DNA of 64,000 bases from Maniola hyperantus (lineage: Eukaryota; Arthropoda; Insecta; Lepidoptera; Nymphalidae). The notes beneath the pieces were generated by a model. It saw only the letters and a program-made list of their open reading frames with translations. It did no database searches and was not told the origin of the DNA. Within the stretch, counting starts at the first letter, position 1; every line of letters begins with the position of its first letter. Both the position numbers and the translations under genes were made by a program. Shown one piece after another: positions 12,108 through 24,463 of this stretch. The stretch spans positions 11,357,196 through 11,421,195 of the forward strand of contig NC_048547.1 in the NCBI RefSeq assembly GCF_902806685.2, read 5' to 3'.

Positions 12108-12414
12108 GGGCGGTTTCAGACTAGCGTATTTTTTTGCGCGTATACGGTCGTTTCAGCATACGCGCTTACACGCGCGCTACATACGCGCGCTTCAAAAAAC
12201 CAGACGCGCGTATACGGGCATATTTTAGCGTGTACGCTCGAACCGGTGGTGTTGCAGGGGAGGTTTCTCTCGCGGCTCGCGCTTATACGAGCTTAGAAGC
12301 GCGTCAACGATCGTATGAGTTGAGCGTGTGCCAACAGGGGCACCTATACGCGCCTACATGCGCTTCCAAAAACGAGCTTATACGCGCGTATAAAACGCTA
12401 GTCTGAAACCGCCC
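12108..12414. mobile_element. PIF/Harbinger-like MITE with TAA target duplication
   Basis: Both termini read GGGCGGTTTCAGACTAGCG inward (19 bp exact), continuing with imperfect, GCGCGTATA-rich subterminal sequence. TAA is present on both sides (12105-12107 and 12415-12417). A 3-bp TWA duplication is the mark of PIF/Harbinger transposition. There is no transposase frame, so it is non-autonomous. Confidence 0.88.
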
Positions 12415-12576
12415 TAAGTAAAGTCAAAGTACAGTCTATACTCTATAGTTACTACTATGTACAGTCTATCTCTAAGACGCTCGGATATAAGCATATTTTG
12501 AGCAAAACTGCCGTAGGAGTAGCTAAAGCGTCTCACGTAGACGCTATGGCTGCTTCTCAGGTGATAGAAAGCCCAG

Positions 12577-12760
12577 CCTAGGGTATTTCAGACTATCGAT
12601 TTTTCTGTGCGTTTAACGCTAGTTTTGACATACGCGCTTACACGCACAGTCGCACGCATTTCGCGCTTCTTGCACGACACGCGTGTGACAAAAAGGTCAC
12701 GTTTACGCGCGTACAAAACGAGCTTGTACGCGCAAAAAACCGCCAATCTGGAACGGCTCT
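12577..12760. mobile_element. Decayed relative of the 12108-12414 MITE
   Basis: The left end (GGTATTTCAGACTATCG) and the right end (reverse complement GCCGTTCCAGATTGGCG) are diverged copies of the neighbouring MITE terminus. The interior shares CATACGCGCTTACACGC. Confidence 0.65.
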
Positions 12761-13494
12761 AACAAAACATGTCATTCAATAATATTTAATACATCGATGT
12801 ATTTAAGAGATTAAAATATAAACTTTCTTTAAATAATCATATTTTTCTATAAATATTGGATTTGACTAACAACTAACTATTTCCTAAATATTTAAAATTT
12901 TAATCAAACGATATTGACTCAACTGCTGTTATTTTTGTTACCTATATTCTGCAATATCTGGGATAGAATTTGATCTTATTAGTCGATGTATTAGCGAGAC
13001 AATATTATGGTACATAAACTCTAATTATAATAAGAAATGTAAATTATTGTTATTGTTAATGTACTAATTAGGACAAAAATGATTATTGTTTATTTTCTGC
13101 CTAGTTTTAATTGAATGGATGATGTCCATATTTGTCTGATTTATTTAATGGTTCAATAAGAACTTGTCTTTAAAATTCAGTGCCAATGATAACTGAACCT
13201 ATTTATGCAAATCAAAACCAATCCTCACATTGATATTTATGAGAAAAAGTAGTTTTGTCTAAATTATGTATAGAAAATGCTGCTTTTTCTTAAAACTATC
13301 ATTAAATAGGTCCAACTTTTTGTTTAAGATTTTCGTACGAAATTGTTATATTGTTAGAAAGCATAGGTACCTTACTTACTTTCGGCAGAATACTGGGAGG
13401 TCTCTTAGTGCCTGCTTTTTTACATTTTATCCATACAGCAATAATATCAAGTTTCAGTCACTCTACTATATAGGCGTGCCGTTTCACTGAGACG

Positions 13495-13610
13495 ATTTGT
13501 GAGGTAGGACGCGGCGGGTTGCGGGAGGGCGACATTTGATAGTGGTGGTGACAATTCTACGCCGCTGTCATCCTCCCGCAACCTGCACCCTCCCCACGAG
13601 CCGACTCTGT
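13495..13610. repeat. Imperfect inverted repeat
   Basis: GGTTGCGGGAGGGCGACA (13517-13534) pairs with TGTCATCCTCCCGCAACC (13566-13583). The GC-rich foldback sits in AT-rich DNA and is probably a MITE remnant. Confidence 0.6.
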
Positions 13611-13949
13611 CGAGCAGTACGTTATACACTTGAGACTAACCAATATTCGGCCGTTATTTAATTTTATTTAGGACGAAAACGAAAATTGTTGTAAAAATTA
13701 AGACGGATTTATTCATAGTGCGCTCCAACAAGCGTAGTTTGGCTCTCATTTAAATACTAACCAATTTTAAACTAGGTATATGAAATACACGTTCTAGGAA
13801 CCAATAACTATATCTGTGCTTTTCCAGATGTCCGTTAAAATATTCAGTTTCAAAGTTACACTGTATCAAGAATTTACATACAATCTTCAAACCTGTGTTA
13901 TATTACTAAAACTTGAAAGTCCTTGAGTGGAAACCGCATATAAACAAGC

Positions 13950-14103
13950 GTAGTGTGGGACGCCCTCCAGCACGATGGACCGACGATATAAAGAGGCTGG
14001 CGGTAAGTGGCGGGATGAGCAAGGACTGGGTGTGATGGTGCTCTTTAGGGAAGGCCTATGCCCAACAGTGGACGTCCACTGGCTGATGATGATGATGATG
14101 ATG
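13950..14103 (+). mobile_element. RTE-type LINE 3' end with (GAT)n tail
   Basis: Sequence resembling the end of lepidopteran RTE reverse-transcriptase reading frames (a segment reading MDRRYKEAGGKW) is followed by GTGGACGTCCACTGGC and a (TGA)7-like tail at 14081-14103. RTE elements characteristically end in short microsatellites. It is the same class as 8405-8535 and 31601-31735. Confidence 0.75.
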
Positions 14104-14159
14104 AATATTAAAACAAGTCTAGGGAACACTGGCAAACCACAGACAGATATTATGTATTA

Positions 14160-16683
14160 GTTTGTAGAATGTGTCTACAAAATTACATCTAGTTTGATTG
14201 GTTAGAATTCAAATGAGCACCAAACTACGTTCGTATGGAGCGAATGATGGAGAGGCCTCTGTTAAGTAAATGTAAAGTCCCAAGTTTTGAATTACCTAAA
14301 GAATAGGGAATGAATAGATTTCTGTCTCAGATATCAGAATGTGTTCCATTATGAGTAGTAAGGAAGGTCGCGAATGCTTTTGCGGCAACGCCATAGCATC
14401 TATGAGCTTCGTGTAGGGAAGTAAGGGTAACATAAAAGCTAGATTATTGTATAGAAACCAATTTCTAAGACGATACTAAAAGTATTGAAAATGTTACAAA
14501 TTTGTATTTTAAAGTTTTTCTTATAAATGTTATAGTCAAAAGCCGAAGTTTCGCCACTCGTAGTCCAACTACTTAGTCAATCCTCAGATTTGGCAAAACA
14601 CCAAGAAGTCGGTCAAAGTACGAACTTTCGTCCAGTAGGTACCATAATTTTTGGCCAAACCAAGGTCCCTCGAGTTGGATGTGCCTAAACTATTAGTAAA
14701 TCTACAAAAGTAAATAGTCTATATCGGTCTTTGACTAACTTGTTCTTATTTATGTTAGGGTATGTTACGAGAAAGTGGGGGCGCAGATCCGTTCAAGTTT
14801 GTTTTTGGCCCCTTTTATCTCCTGTCACCTATCTATTGAAGCGGAGCGGAGCGGAGACGAAGCAGACCAATCAGATTCCGAAATGACGCAAGATCGCTCC
14901 GCTCCGCGTTTTCGACCAATCAGATTATTGAGATGTCGTGATAAAATTTTCACTTCGTCTAACATTAACCTGATTGGTCAAAAACACATCTCCACATTAC
15001 CTCGGTGGATTCGCACTCTTAAACGAGTTTTGATTTTGACATTTGACTGACCAAGTTAGTCTCTCCAAGGTATAGGTTTGGCGTCCAAAGTGAAGTAATG
15101 AAGTTTTGGACTAAGAAGTCTTGCCAAACCTGAGTAGGTACTAACTAGTCAAACCTAGGAGCGCGAAAGTTTTGGATTTGACTGTTACATAAACGTAATA
15201 AATTAATGTACCTATGGATTTAATGTGAGAATAATTGGGTAGATCGTATCGCTATGCATTTGCCTGTAGTAGCCCCCTTAAAAATTTATATTAGAATAGA
15301 AATTATATATGTTTCGATCGTTTAGATTATATTTTATTGTTTCAGTACATATATACTACTTTGAGGTCATACTATCATGAGGAACAGACGTCCAAATTAA
15401 TTTGGTTCTTACCAAAAATTAGTTTTAATTATTTTTAAATAATAGTTGAATCCTATTTGTTACTCTTAACTTTGATATTGTTAAGTAGAGTTTACAATAC
15501 AATTTTTATAATAGCAGTGTAATTATTACTTATTATTTGAAAATGAGTAAATACTGCCTCTAAACGAGAGTGTGGCCTACCATAAACAACCCAAATATAA
15601 AAATATAAAATTTCCATCATTATAAAATAATTCAACCTACTTATTTCAATTATTATTTATTGACGTTGAAGGGCACGTGTTTAATGTAAATTAAATGAAA
15701 AAAATGTGATTAGACTTGATGGAACTATGTAATGGTTTTGTAGTTCAGTAAAATGTGAATCTATTCGGAATAGATGTACAGGATATTGTGTATTAAATAG
15801 CGATTTCTAAGTGTTAGTTTTACAAAAACAAAAATTGTTTTTCAATCAGTGGCAGCTATTTACCTGGCCATATGATCTCAGTATTTGTTCCAAGTGCCTT
15901 ATGAACAAATCGATGCATTCCTACCTACATTCCAATCAGAAAGGCACAAAACATGACAAATGGCGTAGTGTACACTAAATAATATAATAACGACTGCTTG
16001 CACTCATTACAAATAAAACACGGCGCTCAAAAAATGCTTTAAATTCGACATCACATTCACATAATATTTTCAGTTTAATAAAATTTTACTAAGTAACTAT
16101 ATGCAGTGTTTTGTTTCTTCTGCCTTTTGGAAACGCGGGAATGCAGTGCACTTTTATGAACAGTGCACTGCAGAAGCCTCAAGGCATGTTTTGTGCCTAA
16201 ATCTGGATGATTATAAGTACGACTGTTCAATTTCGATTTTCTTTGTTCTTCTATGTATAATGTTCATGATATTAGATACCTAATTATCTATTAATATATG
16301 TATATTACGCTTGTAAGTATAAAAGTAACTATTGTATATTTATGTTTCCCGTACTTAATTAGTCTGTGATAGAATAAGTTTTTTCATCTGATTTTTTTTA
16401 TTCATAAAAATGTTATTCCAAATGAATACAAATTTGTAATAAATTCATTTTCTAACATTTTACTATTTTTTCTGTATTTTTTAATAAAAGAATCCAACAC
16501 ATTTATGATTTTTTTACATATTATGGTAGTGGGTAGGTTTCAAAACGCTACATTAGCCATAGATAAGATAAATGAATACCCATAGATACCAGTCGAACTC
16601 CAGCGGGTCACGACTAAAGGTCGAATTATTATGGAATTTTTACTTAAATAGAATAAAACAATATTTTAAAATTGGATTTAGGT
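14160..16683. other. Intergenic stretch between the kuz and BTB genes
   Basis: No gene is seen. 14840-14930 is a small GC-rich foldback (GCGGAGCGGAGCGGA and CGCTCCGCTCCGCG) with ACCAATCAGATT repeated twice. 16142-16172 is a 10-bp-stem hairpin (TGCAGTGCAC). The rest is AT-rich without recognised structure. Confidence 0.4.
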
Positions 16684-16687
16684 AATG

Positions 16688-16757
16688 TTCCCGCGTCGGA
16701 AAAGCGCGGGGGAATGCGGGGCGTCCCCACCCCAATTCCCATCTCGACCTTACTATA
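16688..16757. mobile_element. Partial copy of the TATAGTACGCGAC MITE family
   Basis: GCGCGGGGGAATGCGGGGCG, CCCCACCCC and CCATCTCGACC are shared with the full copies at 46186-46340 and 57723-57878. Only about half of the element remains, 200 bp upstream of the BTB start codon. Confidence 0.6.
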
Positions 16758-16953
16758 CCTACTTAATCACAAAATACTTAGCCAATCACCAAAAAGTTTG
16801 AATACTCAGCTCACTGGCCGGCTAATTCAATTTTTTTAAGTCATTCCAAATGCATTTTTGCTTTCTTTTGTTTAATCCCGTCAAATAGTTGTCACATTAA
16901 TAGGTAACTGAAAACTATGAATTGATATACAAAAAATTAATAATTTTGATGGA

Positions 16954-19900
16954 ATGGCACCAATACGGTACAGTTTGCACTATGAAGACTACTCTGAACA
17001 CCTGATGTCGAGATTTGGGAAGCTGTTACAGATGCAGTCCCTAGTGGACATGACACTTATGTGCAGCTCGCATACTTTGCGTGTACACAAAACAGTCCTA
17101 GCGGCAAGTAGTGCATACTTTCAAGTAAGTAACAAGTAGAAAATAAATAACTTCTGTAAAACTAGCTTCACGAAAAAAGTATAGTCCGTACAAAATGACT
17201 CCTCACGTGCCATTTATGGGTCAACTGTCATGTCAAAAGTACGGGGTCTAAAATCGTACTTTTGACATAAAATTTGACACAAAAAGTTAAAATGTCTGCT
17301 GAATGTGAGTCACACTAGGTATTTTTATTACTATCGTCCGTTTCGTATTTCGTATTTTGCTCATCAGTGACAACGAATTTTATACGCCAGCTGGTAGGTA
17401 GATAGGTACCTAATATGAACGTAACATAGAATATAGATTGTAATTATAATATTATCATTGCCTTACATAGACCTTTTCCAACATTCATGTCATGAAACTG
17501 TATAATCAGATAATTTAAATAGTTAGTAAATGGATTGATTGATTGAAACAGTTAGAGCGATCACGCGCTCATCCGATCCGAATCCGTGTAAATACGGATA
17601 TAAAAAATATCTACGTCAAATATGGCATAAGCTAACATACAAATAGTTCTACGACTACTTTGGAACGTATTTTAACAGACTCGGATCGGATGAGTGCGTA
17701 ACCGCCCTTATAGGTAGGTACTTAATTCTTGTTTTTTAGGAAGTCTTACAAAAACAGACTGGAGAACCGCTAATCATACTGAAAATGAAGTTTGGCGTGT
17801 TGAAATGCCTAGTCGAGTTCATGTATTGCGGTAAAACTCAATGCTTGGAAGAGAACCTCGACGAATTGGTGTCCGCTGCGCAGTTCCTGAAGATAAAGGG
17901 CTTGTCTAAAGTCACTAAAGAGGGATTGGGTATTAATAATCCGGGTATGTATAGTTAGTTAGTAACTCATCATATAGGTACCTACAGCTTGTCGATTTCG
18001 GGAAAGCACAGCATTGCAATCTCAGTTGTTGTGATTGGCTTAATTTATGGGTTTTTTGTTGCAATAATGCGTTGTAGCCAATAGTAATGGAGTGTCTCTA
18101 TGTCTCTATCTAATGTGTGAGGCTAGGGTTGGCCTTGTTAAACAAAATGTTTACTCTATCTAGTTTAAGACGGAAATTTGAAAAAAAACATGCACACTAG
18201 CTAGGCTTCACCCACACTGGCAAGCGTGTACAGTCACTATTGAGCAGAAGAAAAGATTTTATTTCCTTCGTCCTGTAAAGTGTAAATTTTGTTTGAAAAT
18301 AAAGATAGGTAGGTAGTAACGGCTGGTAGATATTTTAAAATCTGCTTTTTTTAGAAGAACTTCCTGTATTCACTCCGCCGGTCGTCATAAATCGCCCGCC
18401 ACAGTCTCTTATCGATATACACTCTCAAGCCCAGGTAAAAAAAATATATTTTGTATTTACAACTGCCGATCCGCAGCCCCGGATCTAGGGGGGGGCAAGC
18501 CGGAGCCCGTGCCCCGGGCGGCAAATTCAAGCTTGGTAGACGAATGCACTACTAAGCATTATCGCAACTTTGCGATTAGGTAGGTACTAATGGACAGTAA
18601 CTAGGTAATAGAAAAAATCAATTTTTAATTATTCTCTGCGGGGCGCGTAGACATAGGAGATATAGTTTTAGAGTCTCCGGTACCGAACCCTAAAAGCGAT
18701 TCCTGAAAGATTTTGCGTCATCTACCTGAGGCGACCAGATGTTAGTTACCCCACGCGCTTCTTCGCACATATGGTCGGCACCAGAAGACCGACCGCTGAA
18801 TGACTTCGAGCTTTCTTATGAAGCCCTATTATCGAATATGTCCATCAATGTCATCACTGGCAACACGCACTGTTCGAAGATTAGGTATAATATTTTTATA
18901 GGATACTACAGATCCAAAAGTGTCCACGCCACAGCAGCTCCCTCCATCAGCACCGAGCCAACCTGTCGACTCACTCAACAGGAATAATAACAATGACATG
19001 GTAGTGAGAATACCGTTCGACATCGAGGACGGCTCAGGGATGAACTACACGGATCCCACGCGTGGGGTCAGACCGCGTCGCGGCCGGCCCAGCTTCAAGG
19101 TATGGTATTTAAAACTGGATTAGGCTCGCGATTGTTAAAAGATATTGTGTGACTAAAGCTGTTTTACACAATATAAAAAAGCGTGAGCGATAAAAATAGG
19201 ACGTCTCGGGTGCGACAGCTGTAAGCTTAACCTGTCTCGTTTATGTCACTAATCACTATTTGCCATTTGTCCCGTCCCTATCCCAAGCATCCGATACGAA
19301 GTTTCACTTTAAAAATCTTGTTCTATGTATCAAAGTTTGATCATCCCTGACCTTTCGCCAACATTGCAAACCAGCCTACCCTTATGGCATGATTGACCAA
19401 TAGGATACCTCGCGCGTTACCGCTTCAGATTGCCAAGACGTCAAATCTTGCACGTCTTCATATAAAATGTAGGACTCCAATCGCGTTCTGTCTCGTCATG
19501 ACACGATGAAAAACATATTGCAGTATATCTACGTCACCACGTCACACTAATCTACTCTTTTAGCGAGCTTTAGGATGGGAGAGTGGCACCGGGATACGAA
19601 ACGCGGCTGAACGTGCGCTACTGAGAAGGGAACAGGATTCAAGGAAGGCCATACACCAACTCAAGCACTTGCAGACACGACATAATATGCAGGTACCGGA
19701 TTATTTCGTCCTTGAACTGCGAGAACTATTGGAACTTTTGATTTTTGAAGTCGTTAGGAAATTTCAGATCAATAAAACATTCAGTCAAAAACGGGCAATT
19801 TCGGCTGTAACAAATAATTCCTGGTTTCATTAAAAAACCTCAATGGGGTTCAAATTTTTCATTCCTTTTTTTCAGGATTACATAGATCAAGTGACACTGT

Positions 19901-21480
19901 CCCAGGCCGTAAACAGCATTTGCAATAATGACAACTCTCAAAGCTACCTCAATTTAGACAGTGACCTCATGTACATAGATCAGGCGATACCTTCCAACAC
20001 TCTCAACTCTACAACACCTTATACGAAGGATACGATGGGAAACGAGACAATAATCTCGAATTACACTACAGCGGTAACCAGTACTGCCAGTGAGACTAGT
20101 GGCATAAACAGCGCTATGTCGCAATATGTTAATGCACTAAAGAATGCAGGTTTACCCACAGACTTACCGATCTTGTTCGAATCTGGTGACGGGTCTTACA
20201 TAAACGTCAACGAACAAGTCCTTCTTGACATGGTTCAAAGCAGTGAGATACAGTACGAAGTCATCGAACAACCAAATATTATAGAAAAGGTAGCAGACCC
20301 AAGTGAAATCAAAAGTATAGATGAACTATCCAAATCGATAGAGCGTGGAGAAATGCTTATGGGTCCAAAAGGTTTTGCGTCAACTAATGATTTCGAAAAA
20401 GGCAGGAACGCTCATGAAAATAATCCTATTAACACTAGTTTAAACACTATACTATCGGATAATTTGGAATCTTTTGGAGGACATCAAAGCTACGTTGTAT
20501 TAGATCATAATCTTCAAGATAGCAATACTTCAATAACTCATGATAATACAAATGACTTTTCGTGTATCGAAAGTGATATGCAATTTTTTACTAAATCTAT
20601 GAGCGACGATGTCAAAAAGTATTATGAGGAACAACAGTTAAACGACGCGAGAGTAATGGACCAATTCTGCCCAACGAGTACTTCTTTGGACACGAGTTTT
20701 AACATGTCTCTGCTTGACACAAAAAGTTCTCATTTAGAAGACAACATGAGTCAACAATATAGTTCCTTGAATACCGATGATTTGAAGAGAAATGAGGATT
20801 GTTATGATTTTAGCTTGCAACTGCCACACTCCAATGTATTCAAAGAAGATGCTTTAGACTGCTTGATGTCACCGAAACAAAATGATAATCATGGAAATTA
20901 TATCGAAGATAATCTAGACGGTGGGGTACAAGAACGAGATGAAATCATTAAGGGTTTGATGAATATTGAGAGTAAGATAACAATGGAGCAAAACGAATTC
21001 ATTGATAAAGAATCTGATAACACTATGGATTCCGTATTATGTGAAGATGATAAAGAAAATCATTCGGCCAATGCGAATACCGAATTTTCTTCTGCATATG
21101 ATTTGAAGTGGGACATTAGCGGTAAAGAGAACAGTGAAATTAATGAAACTGAAAATAATGCTCCAGGCTTGAATAAACAACCGCAAATATCAGAACCAAG
21201 CGTAGACTTAACAAAGCATGACGAACTTGAAACTGAAAAATGGGATTCAATGAAATATGATGAAGGCATACATAAAAACAATGAAGATTTAACATATAAG
21301 AGTATCAGTTCAACTTTGGATGAAAATATACCGTTTGCTGTTGGACTTTTACCCCTTAAATCGGTGGAACCATCAGAAGACGAAGGTTTATTGAAAAGGA
21401 AAGGCTCCTATGATAATATGTTAGACAATATGGACGCTAAATGCTTAAAGCGTAAAACAAAGTATAAAAAGTGTAAGTAA
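16954..21480 (+). CDS. BTB/POZ domain protein with AT-hook-like motif, probable nuclear regulator
   Basis: Six exons join in phase: 16954-17124, 17740-17944, 18355-18434, 18902-19099, 19564-19692 and 19876-21480, giving 795 aa. The start ATG opens MAPIRYSLHYEDY, typical of the first strand of insect Tramtrack-type BTB domains. The BTB domain spans about residues 8-118 (VDMTLMC, LRVHKTVLAASSAYF, VEFMYCGKT, AAQFLKIKGL). Residues about 208-217 contain RPRRGRPSF, an AT-hook-like basic motif. Exon 5 encodes a charged segment likely to be helical (AERALLRREQDSRKAIHQL). The last exon encodes 534 residues rich in Asn, Ser, Asp and Glu, ending in a basic Lys/Arg cluster that may be a nuclear signal. 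There is no zinc finger. BTB domains mediate dimerisation of transcription factors or act as Cul3 adaptors; a nuclear role is inferred. I do not recognise the specific gene. Tramtrack-type genes often swap 3' exons, so other isoforms are possible. Confidence 0.82.
17230..17268. repeat. Perfect 14-bp hairpin in BTB intron 1
   Basis: ATGTCAAAAGTACG and its exact reverse complement are separated by 11 bp. Confidence 0.8.
17552..17708. mobile_element. MITE with GCACTCATCCGATC termini, copy 1 (BTB intron 1)
   Basis: The left end (CGCTCATCCGATCCGAATCC) and right end (reverse complement TACGCACTCATCCGATCCGA) form inverted termini. It is the same family as 22070-22199. Confidence 0.8.
17993..18115 (+). 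repeat. Decayed copy of the 180-bp CAATCTCAATTGTT repeat (BTB intron 2)
   Basis: It matches the dispersed repeat at 48040-48217 over GCAATCTCAGTTGTTGTGAT, TTGTTGCAATAATGCG and TTGTAGCCAATAGT. Confidence 0.65.
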
Positions 21481-21537
21481 CAATAATTATGCGTACCTAC
21501 TATTTATGTAGATTAACAATATAAAAAATAGTAATAT

Positions 21538-21543
21538 AATAAA
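21538..21543 (+). terminator. Candidate polyadenylation signal of the BTB gene
   Basis: AATAAA lies 58 bp after the BTB stop codon in AT-rich sequence. It gives a short 3' UTR. Confidence 0.5.
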
Positions 21544-22069
21544 TACCTTTTTCACTTTTTTATAATATTCATATTCATCAAGGGAAGTTGAAAAATTAAA
21601 CACGAGTAAAAATATTATACCATAAGGGTCATTTTATTGAACAAATGTTATTTTACAAAATACACATTAACATTTAACATTACTATTAAGGCAAAATTTT
21701 ACTTCTATTCACCAGATAAATCCTGTAACTTTAGCTGCCTCAATTCCAAGAGTTTCAAATATATAAAAAATATCTACTATATAAAATACAAGTCAATTAG
21801 TCAAGTACAGAAACCAGAAAGAAAACTATGTCAAATGTATTTAAGAATATATCTGCATTATGTACAGACCACATCACTATGTCATCATCTCGCCCAGAAG
21901 CACTCTTCTGGAAGTTCTGCAAAATTCTATTTATAATGTTATTTTACGCAGAAATAATACATTATATATAATATATTTCTACGGCTATACTCACGTATCC
22001 AGTCGCGCACGCATAATACCTACATTAGGTACTTGCCGTTACAGTTCAGCGCACATGAGCAACTATTTA

Positions 22070-22199
22070 GCGGCAGTTACGCACTCATCCGATCGTGAAA
22101 ATACGTTTTTTTTGTTTTTTATGGTAGCTTATGACATGTAGATATTTTTTATATCCGTATTTTCACGGATTAGGATCGGATGAGTGCGTGATCGCTGCT
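22070..22199. mobile_element. MITE with GCACTCATCCGATC termini, copy 2
   Basis: Ends AGCGGCAGTTACGCACTCAT and, inverted, AGCAGCGATCACGCACTCAT are followed by an imperfect palindrome around CCGTATTTTCACGGAT. It is downstream of the BTB gene. Confidence 0.85.
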
Positions 22200-22334
22200 A
22201 ACATACCGACTTATTTCAAGGCATACGTCAAAGGCAGGTAATAGTTTCGCTACCGCATGCGAATGTCACGTACTAAAGGCGTTCCAAATTGAGCGCATAC
22301 TTTGCGACACGACGTGCATTATGGACTAAGCGTC

Positions 22335-22642
22335 AGCGCGTGCCAGACCTTCGTTATTTTATAAAAGCTGAAATTTTCTCTGCGTATTGTCCCCAGCACT
22401 GGGAGGTAGGTTTGTTTGGATCATGGTGGCTTTGGAAGATAACAGGTAATAAAATTGTAAAAAATCTTAAGTCAAAGTAGTCACGCCATGCATTGCCAGA
22501 CACCCTGACATCATGGCAACCCACTGTCAAGGCACCCTTAAAGTTTAAAAGTTTAAGGGTGTCTGGCAGGGATTGCCAATTTACAATAGGTACGCTGAGA
22601 AACTTTCAGCTTTTATAAAATAACGAAGGTCTGGCACGCGCT
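22335..22642. mobile_element. MITE with 52-bp inverted termini
   Basis: 22335-22386 and 22591-22642 are near-exact reverse complements (AGCGCGTGCCAGACCTTCGT...TCTCxGCGTA). A second inner palindrome lies at 22500-22570 (GCCAGACACCCT and AGGGTGTCTGGC). Confidence 0.88.
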
Positions 22643-22659
22643 CGGTCTCTCTCTATTAC

Positions 22660-23430
22660 CTATGTTGTATAAATTGATGTAGAAGAAGTGTGTTGCAAAA
22701 GTCATAGTAACTCTGTTCTGGCTTTAGCAAGAATTTAAATATTCTAAAGGTACGCGAAATCTACATAGCAAAATGGGGGCATCAAAGGTACCATTTTATA
22801 CATTTGCAATAGTTCTGGACTATGGCAAATCTATATTTATTTTACGGGGTTGTGAAGACCTAATAAACAACATAGTTAACCAAGGCATAGTTGTGGAATA
22901 AAACTAATACTATTACTAGATAAGAATCCTAAATAAGATCTAAATGAATAATGATAGAGTTTGAGCTACGCGCAGTTTTATGAACAAAAGGATACTGCAT
23001 ACAATCATGCGACACAGGGACGCGTATCGCAGTCGCTATTCGCAGCCCAGACTACCTTAATTAAAATTTAACAGAATTGAAAATACCTATACCCTGTCCA
23101 AGGAGACGAGCTAATAAGGAAGTAAGAAACCGTACGTCATTGGTCACAGATAAAGGACATAAGGCAAGTTCACGTTGCGACCAAATTAATGTTATAGTCC
23201 GCGGTATCTCGGACGTCGTGTCTTTTGGTGCTCCATGCTTTGTGTTCAGTTTTTGATTTTAAGTTGACCTGGCTTGGTCATTGTATTCAGTCTATTTCAT
23301 AACTTGGCGTGTTTCTCGGACTCATTCTTGTTATATTGTTGACCTGGATTGCTAACTGGACTGTTGCCTAGCTCCCGATGTCTTATTTATTATTACTTTA
23401 ATTGAAGTACATAATATTATTATTTAGATT
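22660..23430. other. Intergenic, nothing recognised
   Basis: No coding exon, RNA or clear repeat was identified in this AT-rich stretch. Confidence 0.4.
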
Positions 23431-23433
23431 TTT

Positions 23434-23629
23434 TTTAGGCGTGGATTTAGGTTTTTAAAGATCCCGTGGGAACTCTTAGATTTTCCGGGATAAAAAGTAG
23501 CCTATGTCCTTCCCTGGGATGCAAGCTAGTATATCTGTACCAAATTTCGTCAAAATCGGTTGAACGGATGGGCCGTGAAAGGCTAGCAGACAGACAGACA
23601 CACTTTCGCATTTATAATTTTAGTATAGA
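23434..23629 (-). mobile_element. Non-autonomous Helitron (family B), 3' hairpin decayed
   Basis: On the minus strand it runs A/TCTATACTAAAATTATAAATG, GTCTGTCTGCTAGCC, GGCCCATCCGTTCAACCGAT, AAATCTAAGAGTTCCCACGG and AAACCTAAATCCACGCC. The terminal GAAGTCGCG...CTAG is lost. Confidence 0.8.
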
Positions 23630-23954
23630 TTTTATCTCGATAATACACATGCGAAGGCAAGGGCAAAAGTAATGTTTAAGGTGTTTTTTGTAGTGAGCAA
23701 TATAAATGCACCCTTACATTTTTATGGAATAGTAACACCTATTGACCAATCACAATAATTACAGTGTGTCATTTTCAGTGTATGTTATGTTATGTTGTTG
23801 TTATGTATGTTATATTATGTTAGCTCGACTCTGTGAACAAAGTCAAAAACTACTTTGAATGCTACTGCTTTTAGATATTTTATTGCATGGAGTAAGGGAA
23901 AAAGTGACAGTTTTGTCATTTCAAAGTATACATACATTTTGTACTCCAGTGGCC

Positions 23955-24128
23955 CTGCCGCGGTTGTTTGACAGCTACAATGTCACGATCGCAATCATCT
24001 CTGATTGGTTAATGCTCGCTCACTATTGGCTACAATGCATTGTTGCAACAAGAATCGCACAAATTCAGCCAATCAGAACAATTGAGATTGTAATAATGAT
24101 TGATGCAGGTTTTAGACAATCGCCCCGC
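23955..24128 (-). repeat. Dispersed 180-bp CAATCTCAATTGTT repeat, intact copy
   Basis: Reverse-complement copy with all blocks: CTGCATCAATCATTATTACA, CAATTGTTCTGATTGGCTGA, TTGTTGCAACAATGCATTGT, AGTGAGCGAGCATTAACCAA and GCGATCGTGACATTGTAGCT. It has no coding capacity and is probably a MITE with CGATTG-type ends. Confidence 0.8.
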
Positions 24129-24276
24129 AGGTTTTCTGAATTTATACATATTAACCTTAACAATATGCAATAAATATTGTGATGAGTGTTACAATATTGA
24201 GTCAAAGATAATAGAAAATTGTATAATAGATACTTACATTTAAATAAAGATACATTTTATCATCAGAAATACCTTA

Positions 24277-24463
24277 TTTATTAAAAATGGCTCGGATTGT
24301 TAGTTTTCCAAAAGTAACAAAAAAACGTAATTCTTACAACTACTCACTGTGTAGTTAGGATATGATTTTGTTTCAGAGAAAACACATCTAAAAAAAATAT
24401 TGCATAATACATAATATCTACTAAGAGATTCATTATTATTATTAAATTATAGCAACATTTATT
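24277..24463 (-). terminator. Candidate Contactin polyadenylation signals
   Basis: AATAAA on the minus strand occurs at 24463-24458 and 24282-24277, about 540 and 720 bp past the Contactin stop. The stretch from 25001 to about 24250 is AT-rich, repeat-poor and a plausible 3' UTR. Confidence 0.35.

Noticed and set aside
12134..12406. 90-codon frame
   Set aside because: It lies entirely inside the Harbinger-like MITE and is made of TACGCGC-type repeats.
19843..19875. Start codon of a separate gene before the last BTB exon
   Set aside because: These bases are intron ending in a TTTTTTTCAG acceptor. The frame from 19876 continues the BTB transcript in phase.
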